In this document: positions 19,078-28,209 of the stretch, in pieces
Layout of the letters: the number at the start of each line of letters is the position of its first letter
Numbering within the stretch: the stretch's first letter is position 1
Source: Billgrantia desiderata
GTDB lineage: Bacteria; Pseudomonadota; Gammaproteobacteria; Pseudomonadales; Halomonadaceae
Reading direction: 5' to 3'
DNA: 64,000 bases
NCBI GenBank assembly: GCA_011742915.1
Contig: JAAQTN010000017.1
Coordinates: forward strand, 32,044 to 96,043
The notes under the pieces: model-generated
What the model was told of the DNA's origin: nothing
Database searches by the model: none
Seen by the model: only the letters and a program-made list of their open reading frames with translations
Translations under genes and position numbers: made by a program

Positions 19078-20283
19078 ATGGATCTACCCAAGCCGTTGAT
19101 TGGCGTTCTCGACGAGCCCGGTGCCTACCGGGACGCCCTGGCGGAGACCATCGCCCGGGACGGCCTGGCGGTGTTCGCCGCCGAGCGCCTCGAGGATCTG
19201 CCCAAGGAGACGGTCTTGGTGGTGGCCCATGCTCAGGCGATTCCCAGTCTGGCCTGGTCGAGCCTGACTGAGCGCTTGCCCACCGTGGTGGTGAGCGACT
19301 CGCGGCTCGATGCCGATCTGCTGACCGCCGTCGACGTGGGCCTGGTGGATTACGTGGTCGAGCCGATGCGTCATGGGCAGCTGTTGCGGCGCATGATCCG
19401 CAAGGCCATCGAGCTACGGCGGTTGGAAGATCAGCGCAAGCACGACCGTGAGCGACTCGCCCAGCTCAACGCGCACCTGGAAGAGTTGAACGAGAGCCTG
19501 GAGACGCACCTGGCGCTGCTGCGACTCGACCAGCAGGCCGGTGGGCAGATTCAGCGCAAGCTGCTGCCGCCTCACCCGCAGACCATCGAAGGGGTGACCT
19601 GCGATTACTGGCTGATTCCCTCGCTCTACCTGTCGGGAGATTTCCTCGATTTCCAGCGTCTGGACGATCGTCACATTCTTTTCTATTTTGCCGACGTGTC
19701 CGGCCACGGCGCCTCTTCCGCGTTCGTCACCGTGCTGCTCAAGTATCTGTTCAACCGCTGGTTGGCGGCCTGGGAGGCGGGCCAGCCGGCAGAGATGCCG
19801 GCGCGTTGGCTGGCGTCGCTCAACCGGGAATTGTTGGACACCGGGATCGGCAAGCACGCCACCCTGTTCGTTGGTGTCATTGACCGGCAGACCCGCGAGC
19901 TTCACTATTCGCTTGGCGCCCAACTGCCGAAGCCGCTGTTGGTAGCCGACGGGACGGTGAGCGAGCTGCCCGGTGAGGGTATGCCGGTGGGTCTGTTTCC
20001 GGACGTGGAGTATCCACGTTTGACGTATACGCTACCGTCGAACTTCCGGTTATGGTTGTGTTCGGATGGAATACTGGAGTGCCTGCCGGGCGAAACGCTC
20101 GACACGCGGCTCAGGGAACTCGAGCAACGTGTTTTGAACTGTGCCACGTTGGAGCGGCTTCGCGACAGCCTGATGCTGGACACTCCCCGCGACATCGATG
20201 CCGAAGGGGATGGCGGCGGACAGGAACTGCCCGATGACCTGACGATCATGATGTTGAGCGGATTTGGCAATGATCACGAATGA
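19078..20283 (+). CDS. PP2C/SpoIIE phosphatase with degenerate receiver (HsbR-like)
   Basis: 401 residues from the ATG at 19078. Residues 6-115 look like a receiver fold, but the expected phospho-acceptor Asp position (about 50-51, VLVVAHAQ) has no acid, and the usual K-P is VEP (94-96). A coiled coil spans about 112-155. A SpoIIE/RsbU PP2C domain covers about 170-398 with metal-binding acids in SGDFLD (D188), ADVSGHG (D206), CSDG (D330) and PDD (387). It should dephosphorylate the STAS protein encoded next, like HsbR/HsbA of Pseudomonas. No Hpt domain or hptB gene is seen. Confidence 0.85.
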   Translation: MDLPKPLIGVLDEPGAYRDALAETIARDGLAVFAAERLEDLPKETVLVVAHAQAIPSLAWSSLTERLPTVVVSDSRLDADLLTAVDVGLVDYVVEPMRHGQLLRRMIRKAIELRRLEDQRKHDRERLAQLNAHLEELNESLETHLALLRLDQQAGGQIQRKLLPPHPQTIEGVTCDYWLIPSLYLSGDFLDFQRLDDRHILFYFADVSGHGASSAFVTVLLKYLFNRWLAAWEAGQPAEMPARWLASLNRELLDTGIGKHATLFVGVIDRQTRELHYSLGAQLPKPLLVADGTVSELPGEGMPVGLFPDVEYPRLTYTLPSNFRLWLCSDGILECLPGETLDTRLRELEQRVLNCATLERLRDSLMLDTPRDIDAEGDGGGQELPDDLTIMMLSGFGNDHE

Positions 20284-20782
20284 AGGCCGCGTCAAGGCGG
20301 CGTTCGACTCTGGTGTCTTCGTGCTCAAGCTGTGCGGTGACGTACGCTTGACGCTCTGCGCGACCCTCGACAGTCAGGCTCAGCAGCTGGCCCGAACGCC
20401 GGGGCTGCAGTCGCTGATAATCGACCTGCGCGAAGCCACCAACGTGGACTCTACCGCTCTGGGCTTCCTGGCCAAGGTCGCCATGGCGGTCAAGGACCAC
20501 ATCCTCTACAAGCCCACCATCGTGGTGGATAACCCCGATGTGCAGCGCATGCTCGAAGTGATGGGCTTCGCTCAGTTCTTCGCCATGGTGAAAGCGCCGC
20601 TGACCGAAACCTGTGAGCTGTGCGAGCTGCCTGAAATTCCCGCCGACATGGAAGAGATGCGCAAGCGCATCCTGGAAGCGCACCGCATCCTGATGCGCAT
20701 GAACGAGCACAACCGGGAAGAGTTTCAACCGCTGGTGGAAATGCTCGAGGCGCAGGAGACCTCACACTCCCACAAGGATTGA
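20270..20782 (+). CDS. STAS anti-sigma factor antagonist (HsbA-like)
   Basis: 170 residues from the ATG at 20270, inside the end of the phosphatase gene (14-base overlap), so translation is coupled. The STAS domain (about 1-105) has the phosphorylation-site strand NVDSTALGF with Ser61. A helical C-terminal extension (about 115-170) includes CELCELPEIPADMEEMRKRI. In the Pseudomonas model the unphosphorylated form binds an anti-sigma factor (FlgM), and the phosphorylated form takes part in c-di-GMP signalling. The partner here is not known. Confidence 0.85.
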   Translation: MITNEGRVKAAFDSGVFVLKLCGDVRLTLCATLDSQAQQLARTPGLQSLIIDLREATNVDSTALGFLAKVAMAVKDHILYKPTIVVDNPDVQRMLEVMGFAQFFAMVKAPLTETCELCELPEIPADMEEMRKRILEAHRILMRMNEHNREEFQPLVEMLEAQETSHSHKD

Positions 20783-20839
20783 GCTTCCCAGGGGCTGCCC
20801 AGACAGGACCAAGCCCCCAGGATAGACCCGCCTGCGGCC

Positions 20840-20861
20840 GGCATGGCGTCGCTGCCATGCC
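20840..20861. terminator. Hairpin between convergent STAS and transaldolase genes
   Basis: Perfect eight-base stem GGCATGGC / GCCATGCC with a GTCGCT loop in the 108-base convergent gap. There is no T-run on either strand, so it may slow rather than end transcription. Confidence 0.35.
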
Positions 20862-20890
20862 AACCGCACCCATCGTCGTCAAGCCGCTGC

Positions 20891-21829
20891 TCAGCCTTGA
20901 CGCAGCTCGCCCAGCAGTTTCTCCAGCTTGCGCTGATCGTCGGCGAACTTGCGGATCCCCTCGGCCAGCTTCTCCGTGGCCATGGCGTCTTCGTTCATCG
21001 CCCAGCGGAACTCGGCTTCGTCCTGAGGCTCGGGCGGCGACGTCTCGGCGTCGACCGGCGACAGGCGGCGCTCGAGCCGGTCTTGGCGCTCTGCCAGCTC
21101 GCTGAGCAGGGCAGGCGAGATGGTCAGGCGGTCGCAGCCGGCCAGGGCCAGGATCTCACCGGTGTTGCGGAAGCTGGCGCCCATCACGATGGTCTTGTAG
21201 CCGTGCCCCTTGTAGTGCTCGTAGATGCGCTTGACCGACTTCACGCCGGGGTCGTTGTCGCCGCTGAAGTCGGCATCCGGCCATTTCTCGCGATTCCAGT
21301 CGAGGATGCGGCCGACGAAAGGCGAGACCAGGGTCACCCCGGCATCGGCGCAGGCCTGGGCCTGGGCGAAGCTGAACAGCAGGGTCAGGTTGCAGTGGAT
21401 ACCCTCGCGCTCGAGCTGGCGGGCGGCGCGAATGCCCTCCCAGGTCGAGGCGATCTTGATCAGGATGCGCTCGGCCCCGATGCCGTGGCGCTCGTAACGT
21501 TCGATCAGTGAGCGGGCGCGGGCCAGGGTCGCCTCGGTATCGAAGGAGAGCCGGGCGCTGACCTCGGTGGAGACGTAGCCGGGCACGAGACCGCTGATCT
21601 CGCTGCCGATCTCCACCGCCACGGCGTCCAGCGCATCGTCGATGTCGGTGGCCTGCCGGGCGATCTCTGCCAGCCGCTCGCGTCGGCCCTCATGCTGGGC
21701 TGCCTGCAGAATCAAGGAGGGATTGGTGGTCGCATCGGTGGGGGCAAAACGACGAATGGCATCGATGTCGCCGGTGTCGGCCACGACGGTACTCATCGTC
21801 TTGAGTTGGGTAAGCAGATCCTCGGCCAT
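20891..21829 (-). CDS. tal: Transaldolase
   Basis: 312 residues of the TalB-type family. The N-terminal motif DATTNPSLI, the [10 protein letters not shown] strand with the Schiff-base Lys, [12 protein letters not shown] and the [10 protein letters not shown] motif are all present. It transfers a dihydroxyacetone unit in the non-oxidative pentose phosphate pathway. AGGGAG lies just before the ATG at 21829. It lies 32 bases downstream of the chemoreceptor gene on the same strand. Confidence 0.96.
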   Translation of the reverse strand: MAEDLLTQLKTMSTVVADTGDIDAIRRFAPTDATTNPSLILQAAQHEGRRERLAEIARQATDIDDALDAVAVEIGSEISGLVPGYVSTEVSARLSFDTEATLARARSLIERYERHGIGAERILIKIASTWEGIRAARQLEREGIHCNLTLLFSFAQAQACADAGVTLVSPFVGRILDWNREKWPDADFSGDNDPGVKSVKRIYEHYKGHGYKTIVMGASFRNTGEILALAGCDRLTISPALLSELAERQDRLERRLSPVDAETSPPEPQDEAEFRWAMNEDAMATEKLAEGIRKFADDQRKLEKLLGELRQG

Positions 21830-21861
21830 GGGACTCCCTTCGTCGGCGTGATGGTGTCATG

Positions 21862-23535
21862 TCACTTTAACAAGGCGGCGCTGCTTTCTGTACCCCGCAG
21901 GTGGGGTGGAGCATTGATGACGCGAGGCTGCCAGACATCGGCATGAAGGACAGGCTCGGACTCTGGAAGACTTTCCTGGGCTGCAGTGATGCGGAAGCGG
22001 CCGGCGTGGGCCTGCATGTGCTCGGCCTTCTCGCGCAGTGTGTGGGCACTTTGGGTAGAGAGAATCACCAACTGCTGGTTGTCCTGGGTGACCCTGGTCA
22101 TGTCGTCCATGGCCTGGTTGAGCTGCGCGATGCCGTCATGCTGCTGATGTGACGCGCGTTCGATGTCCTCCATCAGTCGGTTGACTTCGTCGATTGCCTG
22201 CACGATCTCCGTCATGCCCTGATTGGCGTGGCTCGAGAGTTCGTTACCACGCCGAGTGCTGTTGCGGGAGGCGCCGAGAAGGTCGCGAATGCGGTGGGCG
22301 GCCTCGGCACTGCGAGAGGCCAGCGAGCGCACCTCGCCGGCAACGACGCCGAAGCCACGGCCCTGGTCGCCGGCCCGGGCGGCCTCCACCGATGCATTGA
22401 GCGCCAGGATGTTGGTCTGGAAAGCGATCGAGTCGATCAGGTCTACGATTGAGTTGACCTGGGTCGCGTGCTCGTGGATCTCTTCCATCGTCCTGATGAA
22501 GCGCTGCATCACGACTTCTCCCTGCTGCGCCTTGTCGAGAGCCGTATTGGTCAGTGTTCTGACCTGGTTGGCGCTTTCGGCATTGTCCGCCACGTTGTCG
22601 GTCAGCTCACGCAGGTGCGAGGCGGTCTTTTCGAGGGCTGCGCCCTGCTGGCGAGTGCGTACGGCAAGCGACTGGTTGCTCTGCGCCAATCGCTCGGCGC
22701 TGTCGAAGACGTGATGGCTGGTGTCGTGCAGATGGCTAACCGTCTCTACCAGCGATTGCTGCATGCCCGAAAGTTCGTGGAAGAGCTGTCTGATCTCCTT
22801 GAAGCCGCTGGCCACGACAGGCTCGGTCAGGTTGCCCTTGGCGATGGTGCGGAAATGGACTACGACGTTCTGCAGCGGGGTAAGAACGCAGCGCTGACCC
22901 AGCCAGGCCATGAGAACCAGGACGACGAGGGTCAGAGCGAGACCGGAGGTCAGCAGCCAGGTGAACAGCTGGGCCTGACCTTCCGCATGGTGCAGCAGCG
23001 CCACACCCTGTTGGTCGGCCAAGGCATAGAAGTGCCGCGCGCTCTCGGTCAGGGCTTGGCTGTTATCCACGGCTTCCAGGGTCAACTGCCGGTAGGCGCT
23101 GCGATCGCCTGCTCGTATGGCCATGAGCTGTTGCTGCATCGTTTCGATCAGCCTCGTGGCGTCAGCGTCGAGGGTATCGCGCAAGGCGCCATGCGGCGTA
23201 GAGCGTGTAGCTTCGAGGAAGGAAGTAAGGCTAGTCGTCATTTCTTCGAGTTCGGCTTCTATCGCTTGCAGAGCCGCCAACGGGTCACCCAAGGAGGGGC
23301 GCAGCTGTCGCTCCAGGGCGCGGTCCATGCGATTGAGCCCCTCGAGGCTGGCGATATGCATGCGGTTGAGCGTCGAAGCCTGCTCTACGTTGATCCGTTC
23401 GAGCGCGGCAAGGTCGAGCCGGCTCTGCTGCATCACTTTCCAGGTCAGCGAAGCGAAAGCCAGCAGCAGCAGGGTTACCAGACTCAGCATGGCAAGGCTG
23501 GTTCGACGGATGGAGAGGTTCTGAAGGCGCGTCAC
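21862..23535 (-). CDS. Methyl-accepting chemotaxis protein
   Basis: 557 residues from a GTG at 23535 with GGGAG upstream. Transmembrane helices lie at about 13-33 and 188-212, with a helical periplasmic sensor between them. A HAMP region follows (about 212-265) and a long cytoplasmic coiled coil. The signalling tip FQTNILALNASVEAARAG, followed by GRGFGVVAGEVRSLA, is diagnostic. There is no C-terminal NWETF-type CheR-docking pentapeptide. The ligand is unknown. It is probably read through into tal, an unusual neighbour. Confidence 0.94.
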   Translation of the reverse strand: MTRLQNLSIRRTSLAMLSLVTLLLLAFASLTWKVMQQSRLDLAALERINVEQASTLNRMHIASLEGLNRMDRALERQLRPSLGDPLAALQAIEAELEEMTTSLTSFLEATRSTPHGALRDTLDADATRLIETMQQQLMAIRAGDRSAYRQLTLEAVDNSQALTESARHFYALADQQGVALLHHAEGQAQLFTWLLTSGLALTLVVLVLMAWLGQRCVLTPLQNVVVHFRTIAKGNLTEPVVASGFKEIRQLFHELSGMQQSLVETVSHLHDTSHHVFDSAERLAQSNQSLAVRTRQQGAALEKTASHLRELTDNVADNAESANQVRTLTNTALDKAQQGEVVMQRFIRTMEEIHEHATQVNSIVDLIDSIAFQTNILALNASVEAARAGDQGRGFGVVAGEVRSLASRSAEAAHRIRDLLGASRNSTRRGNELSSHANQGMTEIVQAIDEVNRLMEDIERASHQQHDGIAQLNQAMDDMTRVTQDNQQLVILSTQSAHTLREKAEHMQAHAGRFRITAAQESLPESEPVLHADVWQPRVINAPPHLRGTESSAALLK

Positions 23536-23694
23536 ATGGTGCTCCCTGAAGGCGTCTGATCGAATTCAGGGAAAGGGTAAAGCGCTAATATTACATTCCA
23601 TGACAAAGGCGGCTTCGCTTCGAGGCGATCTTCCCCAAGCATGCTAGTATCATTAGCGACCTATCTTTCTGCCACTCGAGCATAGGGAGTTGCC

Positions 23695-24879
23695 TTGACC
23701 CTGACGCCTGGACGAGTCTCTCTGCTGGTTGCCATCAATACCGCGCTGGCTCCCTTTGCCATCGATGCCTATTTGCCGGCCATGGGCGTGCTGGCGGCCA
23801 GCATCGGGGCCAGCATTCACCATACCGAGCTCTCGATCAGCGTGTTCATGGCCGGCTTCGCCATCGGCCAGCTGCTGTTCGGCCCGGTGTCAGACCGCCT
23901 GGGTCGCAAGCCGGTGCTGCTGTCGGGGCTGGTGGTGTTCCTGCTGGCCAGCCTGATGCTGGCCACGGTCGGCACCCTGACGGAGCTGCTCGCATGGCGT
24001 TTCGTGCAGGCTCTGGGCGGTGGGGCCTGCGTGGTCAATTCGGCAGCCATCGTGCGCGACTGTTTCAGCGGCAAGCAGGCGGCGAGCGTCATCTCCACCA
24101 TGGCGATGATCATGATGCTGGCGCCGTTGGTGGCGCCGCTGTTCGGTAGTGCCTTGTTATATTTGTCCGGCTGGCGCGTGATCTTCGTCTTCCTGGCGGG
24201 CTACGCGGCGTTTCTGCTGTGGCTGATGTCCACCCAACTGCCCGAGACGCGCGATCCGAATCAGCCTGTGGCATCCTTTCCTCAGGTATTGCGCAACTAC
24301 GTCAGCGTGGTGCGCCATCGAGAGGGGTTGGGCTACATCTTCGCGGTGTCGGCCTCGTTTGGCGGCCTGTTCGCCTTCGTCACCGCGTCGCCCTTCGTCT
24401 ACATGGAGCACTTCGGCCTGTCGCCGGCCGTCTATCCCTTCGTGCTGGGGGCCAACGTGATCTTCATCGCGCTTTCCAATCGGCTCAACATCCACCTGTT
24501 GAAGTCGCGTACGCCGCTGCAGAATCTCTACCTGGGACTCGCCATCCAACTGGTGGCGGCGGGTAGCCTGGTGACGACCGTACTGACCGGGATGGCCTCG
24601 CTGCCGATGGTAGTGGCCCTGGTGATGCTCTATTCAGGCATGATCGGGCTGATCTCGCCCAATGCCATGGCGCTGCTGCTGGATCACTTCGGCCACATGA
24701 GCGCCACGGCCACGGCGCTGATGGGGGCGGCCAAGTTCGGCTCCGCGGCGCTGGCGGGGGTGATGGTAGGCGCCTTCGAGATCGAGAGCCTGTGGCCCAT
24801 GGTACTGACCATGCTGGTGGCCTCGCTGTTCGGCAACGTCATGCTGTCGCGGCTGGCCGGGCGCCCCGTGCATGCCTGA
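23695..24879 (+). CDS. Bcr/CflA-type MFS multidrug exporter
   Basis: 394 residues from a TTG at 23695 with AGGGAG at about 23684; no in-frame ATG gives a full first helix. Twelve hydrophobic helices, the family N-terminal AIDAYLPAM motif, the MFS loop GPVSDRLGRKP (about 63-73) and the motif-C-like APLFGS region in helix 5 support the Bcr/CflA drug:H+ antiporter family. The substrate is unknown. It overlaps the next gene by eight bases, suggesting joint expression. Confidence 0.9.
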   Translation: MTLTPGRVSLLVAINTALAPFAIDAYLPAMGVLAASIGASIHHTELSISVFMAGFAIGQLLFGPVSDRLGRKPVLLSGLVVFLLASLMLATVGTLTELLAWRFVQALGGGACVVNSAAIVRDCFSGKQAASVISTMAMIMMLAPLVAPLFGSALLYLSGWRVIFVFLAGYAAFLLWLMSTQLPETRDPNQPVASFPQVLRNYVSVVRHREGLGYIFAVSASFGGLFAFVTASPFVYMEHFGLSPAVYPFVLGANVIFIALSNRLNIHLLKSRTPLQNLYLGLAIQLVAAGSLVTTVLTGMASLPMVVALVMLYSGMIGLISPNAMALLLDHFGHMSATATALMGAAKFGSAALAGVMVGAFEIESLWPMVLTMLVASLFGNVMLSRLAGRPVHA

Positions 24880-25606
24880 CGCCTTCCTTCTGTGGCTCGA
24901 CATGGCGCCGATCACCTGGCTCGGCTGTGCCCTGGTATTGGCGCTTGGGGCCTTCGTCCAGCGTGCCACAGGCTTCGGCCTGGCGGTGGTCGGCGCGCCG
25001 CTGCTGCTGATGCTCGAGCCGCGTCTGGTACCGGTGATACTGGTGCTGTTCGGCTTCACCGTGTCGTTGATGACGGTGCGTCATTACCGTCACGAGGTGC
25101 AGATCGGTGAGATCGGTATGGCGCTGATCGGGCGCCTTCCCGGCAATGCCCTGGGCCTGTGGCTGCTGCTCGCCGCCCCCATGGTGCTGTTGGAAAAGCT
25201 GATTGCCTTCAGCGTGCTGTTCGCCGTGGCGGTTACGCTGTTTCGTTTCCGCCTGCCGGTCAACCGAGCGAGCCTGTTCGGTGCCGGCGTGGTCTCGGGT
25301 ATCTTCGGCACCGTGGCGGCCATCGGCGGGCCGCCCATGGTGCTGCTGATGCACGGCCTATCGCCGGATCGGCTGCGTGGCAATCTGGCGGCCTTCTTCA
25401 TCATCACCTCCAGCCTGACGCTGGTGACTCTGGCGCTGGCCGGTCAGGTACGTCTGTGGCATCTGGGGCTGGCGCTCACCTTTTTGCCGGCGGTGCTGGC
25501 CGGCAACGCCCTGGCTGATCGTATCGCCCACAAGCTAGACCGGCGTCGCCTGCAGGGCGCTTCACTCGCCTTGTGTACGCTAGCGGCAGTGGGGCTGCTG
25601 CTGTAA
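24872..25606 (+). CDS. TauE/SafE family sulfite/anion permease
   Basis: 244 residues with about eight hydrophobic helices in two related halves. The family features GFGLAVVGAPLLL in the first half and GVVSGIFGTVAAIGGPPMVLL in the second are clear. TauE/SafE proteins export sulfite, sulfoacetate or similar anions; the substrate cannot be assigned. It overlaps the Bcr-type gene. The stop is 20 bases before the Pho box of pstS. Confidence 0.88.
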   Translation: MPDAFLLWLDMAPITWLGCALVLALGAFVQRATGFGLAVVGAPLLLMLEPRLVPVILVLFGFTVSLMTVRHYRHEVQIGEIGMALIGRLPGNALGLWLLLAAPMVLLEKLIAFSVLFAVAVTLFRFRLPVNRASLFGAGVVSGIFGTVAAIGGPPMVLLMHGLSPDRLRGNLAAFFIITSSLTLVTLALAGQVRLWHLGLALTFLPAVLAGNALADRIAHKLDRRRLQGASLALCTLAAVGLLL

Positions 25607-25625
25607 TTCGTTACGTTCCGTTCAC

Positions 25626-25643
25626 GTGTCATCTTTCTGCAAT
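25626..25643 (+). promoter_or_regulatory. Pho box before pstS
   Basis: Two seven-base repeats, GTGTCAT (25626-25632) and CTGCAAT (25637-25643), are four bases apart, the 11-base period of PhoB sites (CTGTCAT consensus). It lies about 100 bases before the pstS ATG. The first repeat matches at 6 of 7 bases and the second at 5 of 7. Confidence 0.55.
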
Positions 25644-25743
25644 CAAGCATCTCCAGAATCTCTCTTGCGAATGGCCCTCGGGCCAAGACGACACTGCCAG
25701 GCCGTGGGGTCTGTCGGATCAAAACGCAGAGAGGATCGTGAAG

Positions 25744-26760
25744 ATGAGCTTCAAGAAGAGCACGCTGAGCATGGCGATCGCCGCTTCCCTTGCCGCCGGT
25801 CTGTCGACCGCCGCCCAGGCCCGTGACACCATCCAGATCGCCGGTTCCTCCACCGTGCTGCCCTTTGCCAGCATCGTTGCCGAGGAGTTCGGTGGCTCCT
25901 TCCCGCAGTTCAACACCCCGGTGGTCGGTTCCGGAGGTTCCGGCGGCGGTCTGCGCCAGTTCTGTCAGGGCGTCGGCGAGAACACCATCGACATCGCCAA
26001 CTCCTCCCGGGCCATCCGCTCTGGCGAGCTCGAGAACTGCGCCGCCAATGGCGTCAACGACGTGCTCGAGGTCATGTTCGGCTATGACGGCATCGTCTTC
26101 GCATCGCGCGCCGACCGCGGTGAGTTCGCCCTGACCCCGCAGCACGTCTTTGCCGCTGCCGCCGCCCAGATTCCTCAGGACGGCCAACTGGTCGCCAACC
26201 CCTATACCCGTTGGTCCGAGATCGACAGCAACCTGCCCGATCAGGAGATCGTGCTGGTCATCCCGGCCTCCAACCACGGCACCCGTGAAGTCTTCGAAGA
26301 GAAGGTGCTGCACGCCGGCTGCGACAGCTACGCCGAGATCGAGGGCGATGCCTGTAACAACCTGCGCGGCGACGGTCGCATCATCGAGATCGCCGGTGAC
26401 TACACCGAGACCCTGGCGCGTCTGGACGCCCAGGCCGATGCTGTGGGCGTGTTCGGTCTGAGCTTCTACGACCAGAACCGCGACCGCCTGCAGGTGGCTA
26501 CCGTCGACGGCGTTACGCCGAGCCTGGAGACCATCGGCTCCGGCGAGTATCCGGTGTCGCGTCCGCTGTTCTTCTATGTCAAGGGTGAGCATCTCGACGT
26601 GATTCCCGGCCTGGCCGAGTACACCGAGTTCTTCCTCAGCGATGCCATCTCCGGCTTCGGTAGCCCGCTGGAAGACGCCGGTCTGATACCGATGGATGAC
26701 GACGAACGTGCCCAGGCGCTGGAGCAGTTCCAGGCGCGCACCGTGGTCTCCGCCGAGTAA
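25744..26760 (+). CDS. pstS: Phosphate-binding protein PstS
   Basis: 338 residues from the ATG at 25744 (AGAGGA upstream). A signal peptide covers about 1-25 with cleavage near AQA-RD. Phosphate-binding motifs are present: AGSSTVLPFA, VGSGGSGGGLRQFCQG and SSRAIRSGE. It captures phosphate in the periplasm for PstCAB. It is the first gene of pstSCAB, behind a Pho box, and is separated from pstC by a strong hairpin that probably lets pstS be made in excess. Confidence 0.96.
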   Translation: MSFKKSTLSMAIAASLAAGLSTAAQARDTIQIAGSSTVLPFASIVAEEFGGSFPQFNTPVVGSGGSGGGLRQFCQGVGENTIDIANSSRAIRSGELENCAANGVNDVLEVMFGYDGIVFASRADRGEFALTPQHVFAAAAAQIPQDGQLVANPYTRWSEIDSNLPDQEIVLVIPASNHGTREVFEEKVLHAGCDSYAEIEGDACNNLRGDGRIIEIAGDYTETLARLDAQADAVGVFGLSFYDQNRDRLQVATVDGVTPSLETIGSGEYPVSRPLFFYVKGEHLDVIPGLAEYTEFFLSDAISGFGSPLEDAGLIPMDDDERAQALEQFQARTVVSAE

Positions 26761-26774
26761 GAGGGTTGCAGTAA

Positions 26775-26800
26775 CGGGGAGCGGTAGCCGCCGCTCCCCG
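26775..26800 (+). terminator. Intercistronic hairpin between pstS and pstC
   Basis: Perfect ten-base-pair stem CGGGGAGCGG / CCGCTCCCCG with a TAGCCG loop. No T-run follows, so it more likely stabilises the pstS mRNA 3' end or partly attenuates than fully terminates. Confidence 0.65.
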
Positions 26801-26832
26801 ACTCGGACTCAAGAGCGCGAGATGGAGAGACG

Positions 26833-28203
26833 ATGAATCTTGTCTTGATCGCTACCGTGTTGATCGTGATGGCCATGGCCTATCAGGTCGGGCTGTCCCG
26901 CAGTAGGGCGGTAGCAGACGGTGGGGTGCGGCTGCATTCCCGCCCCGGATATTACGGCGTGCTGGTCGCCCTCTGGTGTGGGCTGCCGGCACTGCTGCTT
27001 TTTGGCGTCTGGCTACTGCTGCAGGATGCCATCGTCGAGGTGCTGGTCGTTCAGCAATTACCGGCTGAGCTTGCCGCATTGAGTGAGCGTGAGATGCAGG
27101 TGCTGCTGCGTCGCATCGGGGCGCTGGCCTCGGGGCAGGGCGTGAGCGGTGAGGTGCAGGCCTACGAGGTTGCCGCCGCTCAGCAGATGGCTCGCCTCGA
27201 AAGCATGGGGCGGCTGGCCATGATCGCGGCCATGGCCGTGCTGGCCGTCGTCGGCCTGGTCACGGCGCAGCGGCGTGTCTCGCCGCAGCTTCGTGCGCGC
27301 AACCAAGTCGAACGGGTGATAACGGCACTGCTGGCGCTGAGTTCCGGCGTCGCCATCCTGACCACGGTGGGTATCGTGCTGTCGCTGGTGGGCGAGGCGC
27401 TCCACTTCTTCCGCTACATCAGCCCTGCGGAGTTCTTCTTCGGTACCGTATGGAACCCCCGCTTCAGCACCTCCGGGGTAGGCCAGCAGGGCGAGTTCGG
27501 GCTGTTGCCGCTGCTGTGGGGTACGCTCATGGTCAGCGCCATTGCGCTGCTGGTGGCGATACCCCTGGGGCTGATGACGGCCATCTACATGGCCGAGTAT
27601 GCGCCGCCGTGGCTGCGCAACGTGGCCAAGCCGATCATCGAGGTGCTGGCAGGCATCCCGACCATCGTATACGGCTTCTTCGCCCTGATCGTGATCGGCC
27701 CGTTCCTGTCCGGGCTGGGCGACATGCTGGGAATCGGCATTCGTGCCACCAGCGCGCTGACGGCGGGCCTGGTGATGGGGATCATGATCATTCCCTTCGT
27801 CTCTTCGCTCTCCGACGACATCATCACCCAGGTGCCGAAATCGCTGCGCGACGGCGCCCTGGGGCTCGGTGCTACCAAGTCGGAGATGATTCGCCAAGTC
27901 GTGCTGCCCGCCGCGCTGCCGGGCATCGTCGGTGCTTTTCTGCTGGCTGCCAGTCGCGCCATCGGCGAGACCATGATCGTGGTGTTGGCTGCCGGCAACA
28001 ACCCGGTGCTGCATGCCAATCCTTTTGAGGCTATCTCCACCATCACCGTGACCATCGTCAACCAGTTGACCGGCGACATGGACTTCTCCAGCCCGCAGTC
28101 GCTGGTGGCGTTCGCGCTTGGTCTTACGCTGTTCGTCATCACTCTGGGGCTCAATGTGATCGCCCTGGTGGTGGTACGTAAATACCGTCAGCAATATGAG
28201 TGA
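26833..28203 (+). CDS. pstC: Phosphate ABC transporter permease PstC
   Basis: 456 residues, longer than E. coli PstC (319). The extra length is an N-terminal part with a first helix (about 3-22), a second helix (about 35-58) and a periplasmic region before the core six-helix permease. Core motifs are PLGLMTAIYMAEYAP, EVLAGIPTIVYGF and the EAA-type loop RDGALGLGATKSEMIRQVVLPAALPGI. Forms the channel with PstA. Seven bases separate it from pstA. Confidence 0.95.
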   Translation: MNLVLIATVLIVMAMAYQVGLSRSRAVADGGVRLHSRPGYYGVLVALWCGLPALLLFGVWLLLQDAIVEVLVVQQLPAELAALSEREMQVLLRRIGALASGQGVSGEVQAYEVAAAQQMARLESMGRLAMIAAMAVLAVVGLVTAQRRVSPQLRARNQVERVITALLALSSGVAILTTVGIVLSLVGEALHFFRYISPAEFFFGTVWNPRFSTSGVGQQGEFGLLPLLWGTLMVSAIALLVAIPLGLMTAIYMAEYAPPWLRNVAKPIIEVLAGIPTIVYGFFALIVIGPFLSGLGDMLGIGIRATSALTAGLVMGIMIIPFVSSLSDDIITQVPKSLRDGALGLGATKSEMIRQVVLPAALPGIVGAFLLAASRAIGETMIVVLAAGNNPVLHANPFEAISTITVTIVNQLTGDMDFSSPQSLVAFALGLTLFVITLGLNVIALVVVRKYRQQYE

Positions 28204-28209
28204 CGCCCT

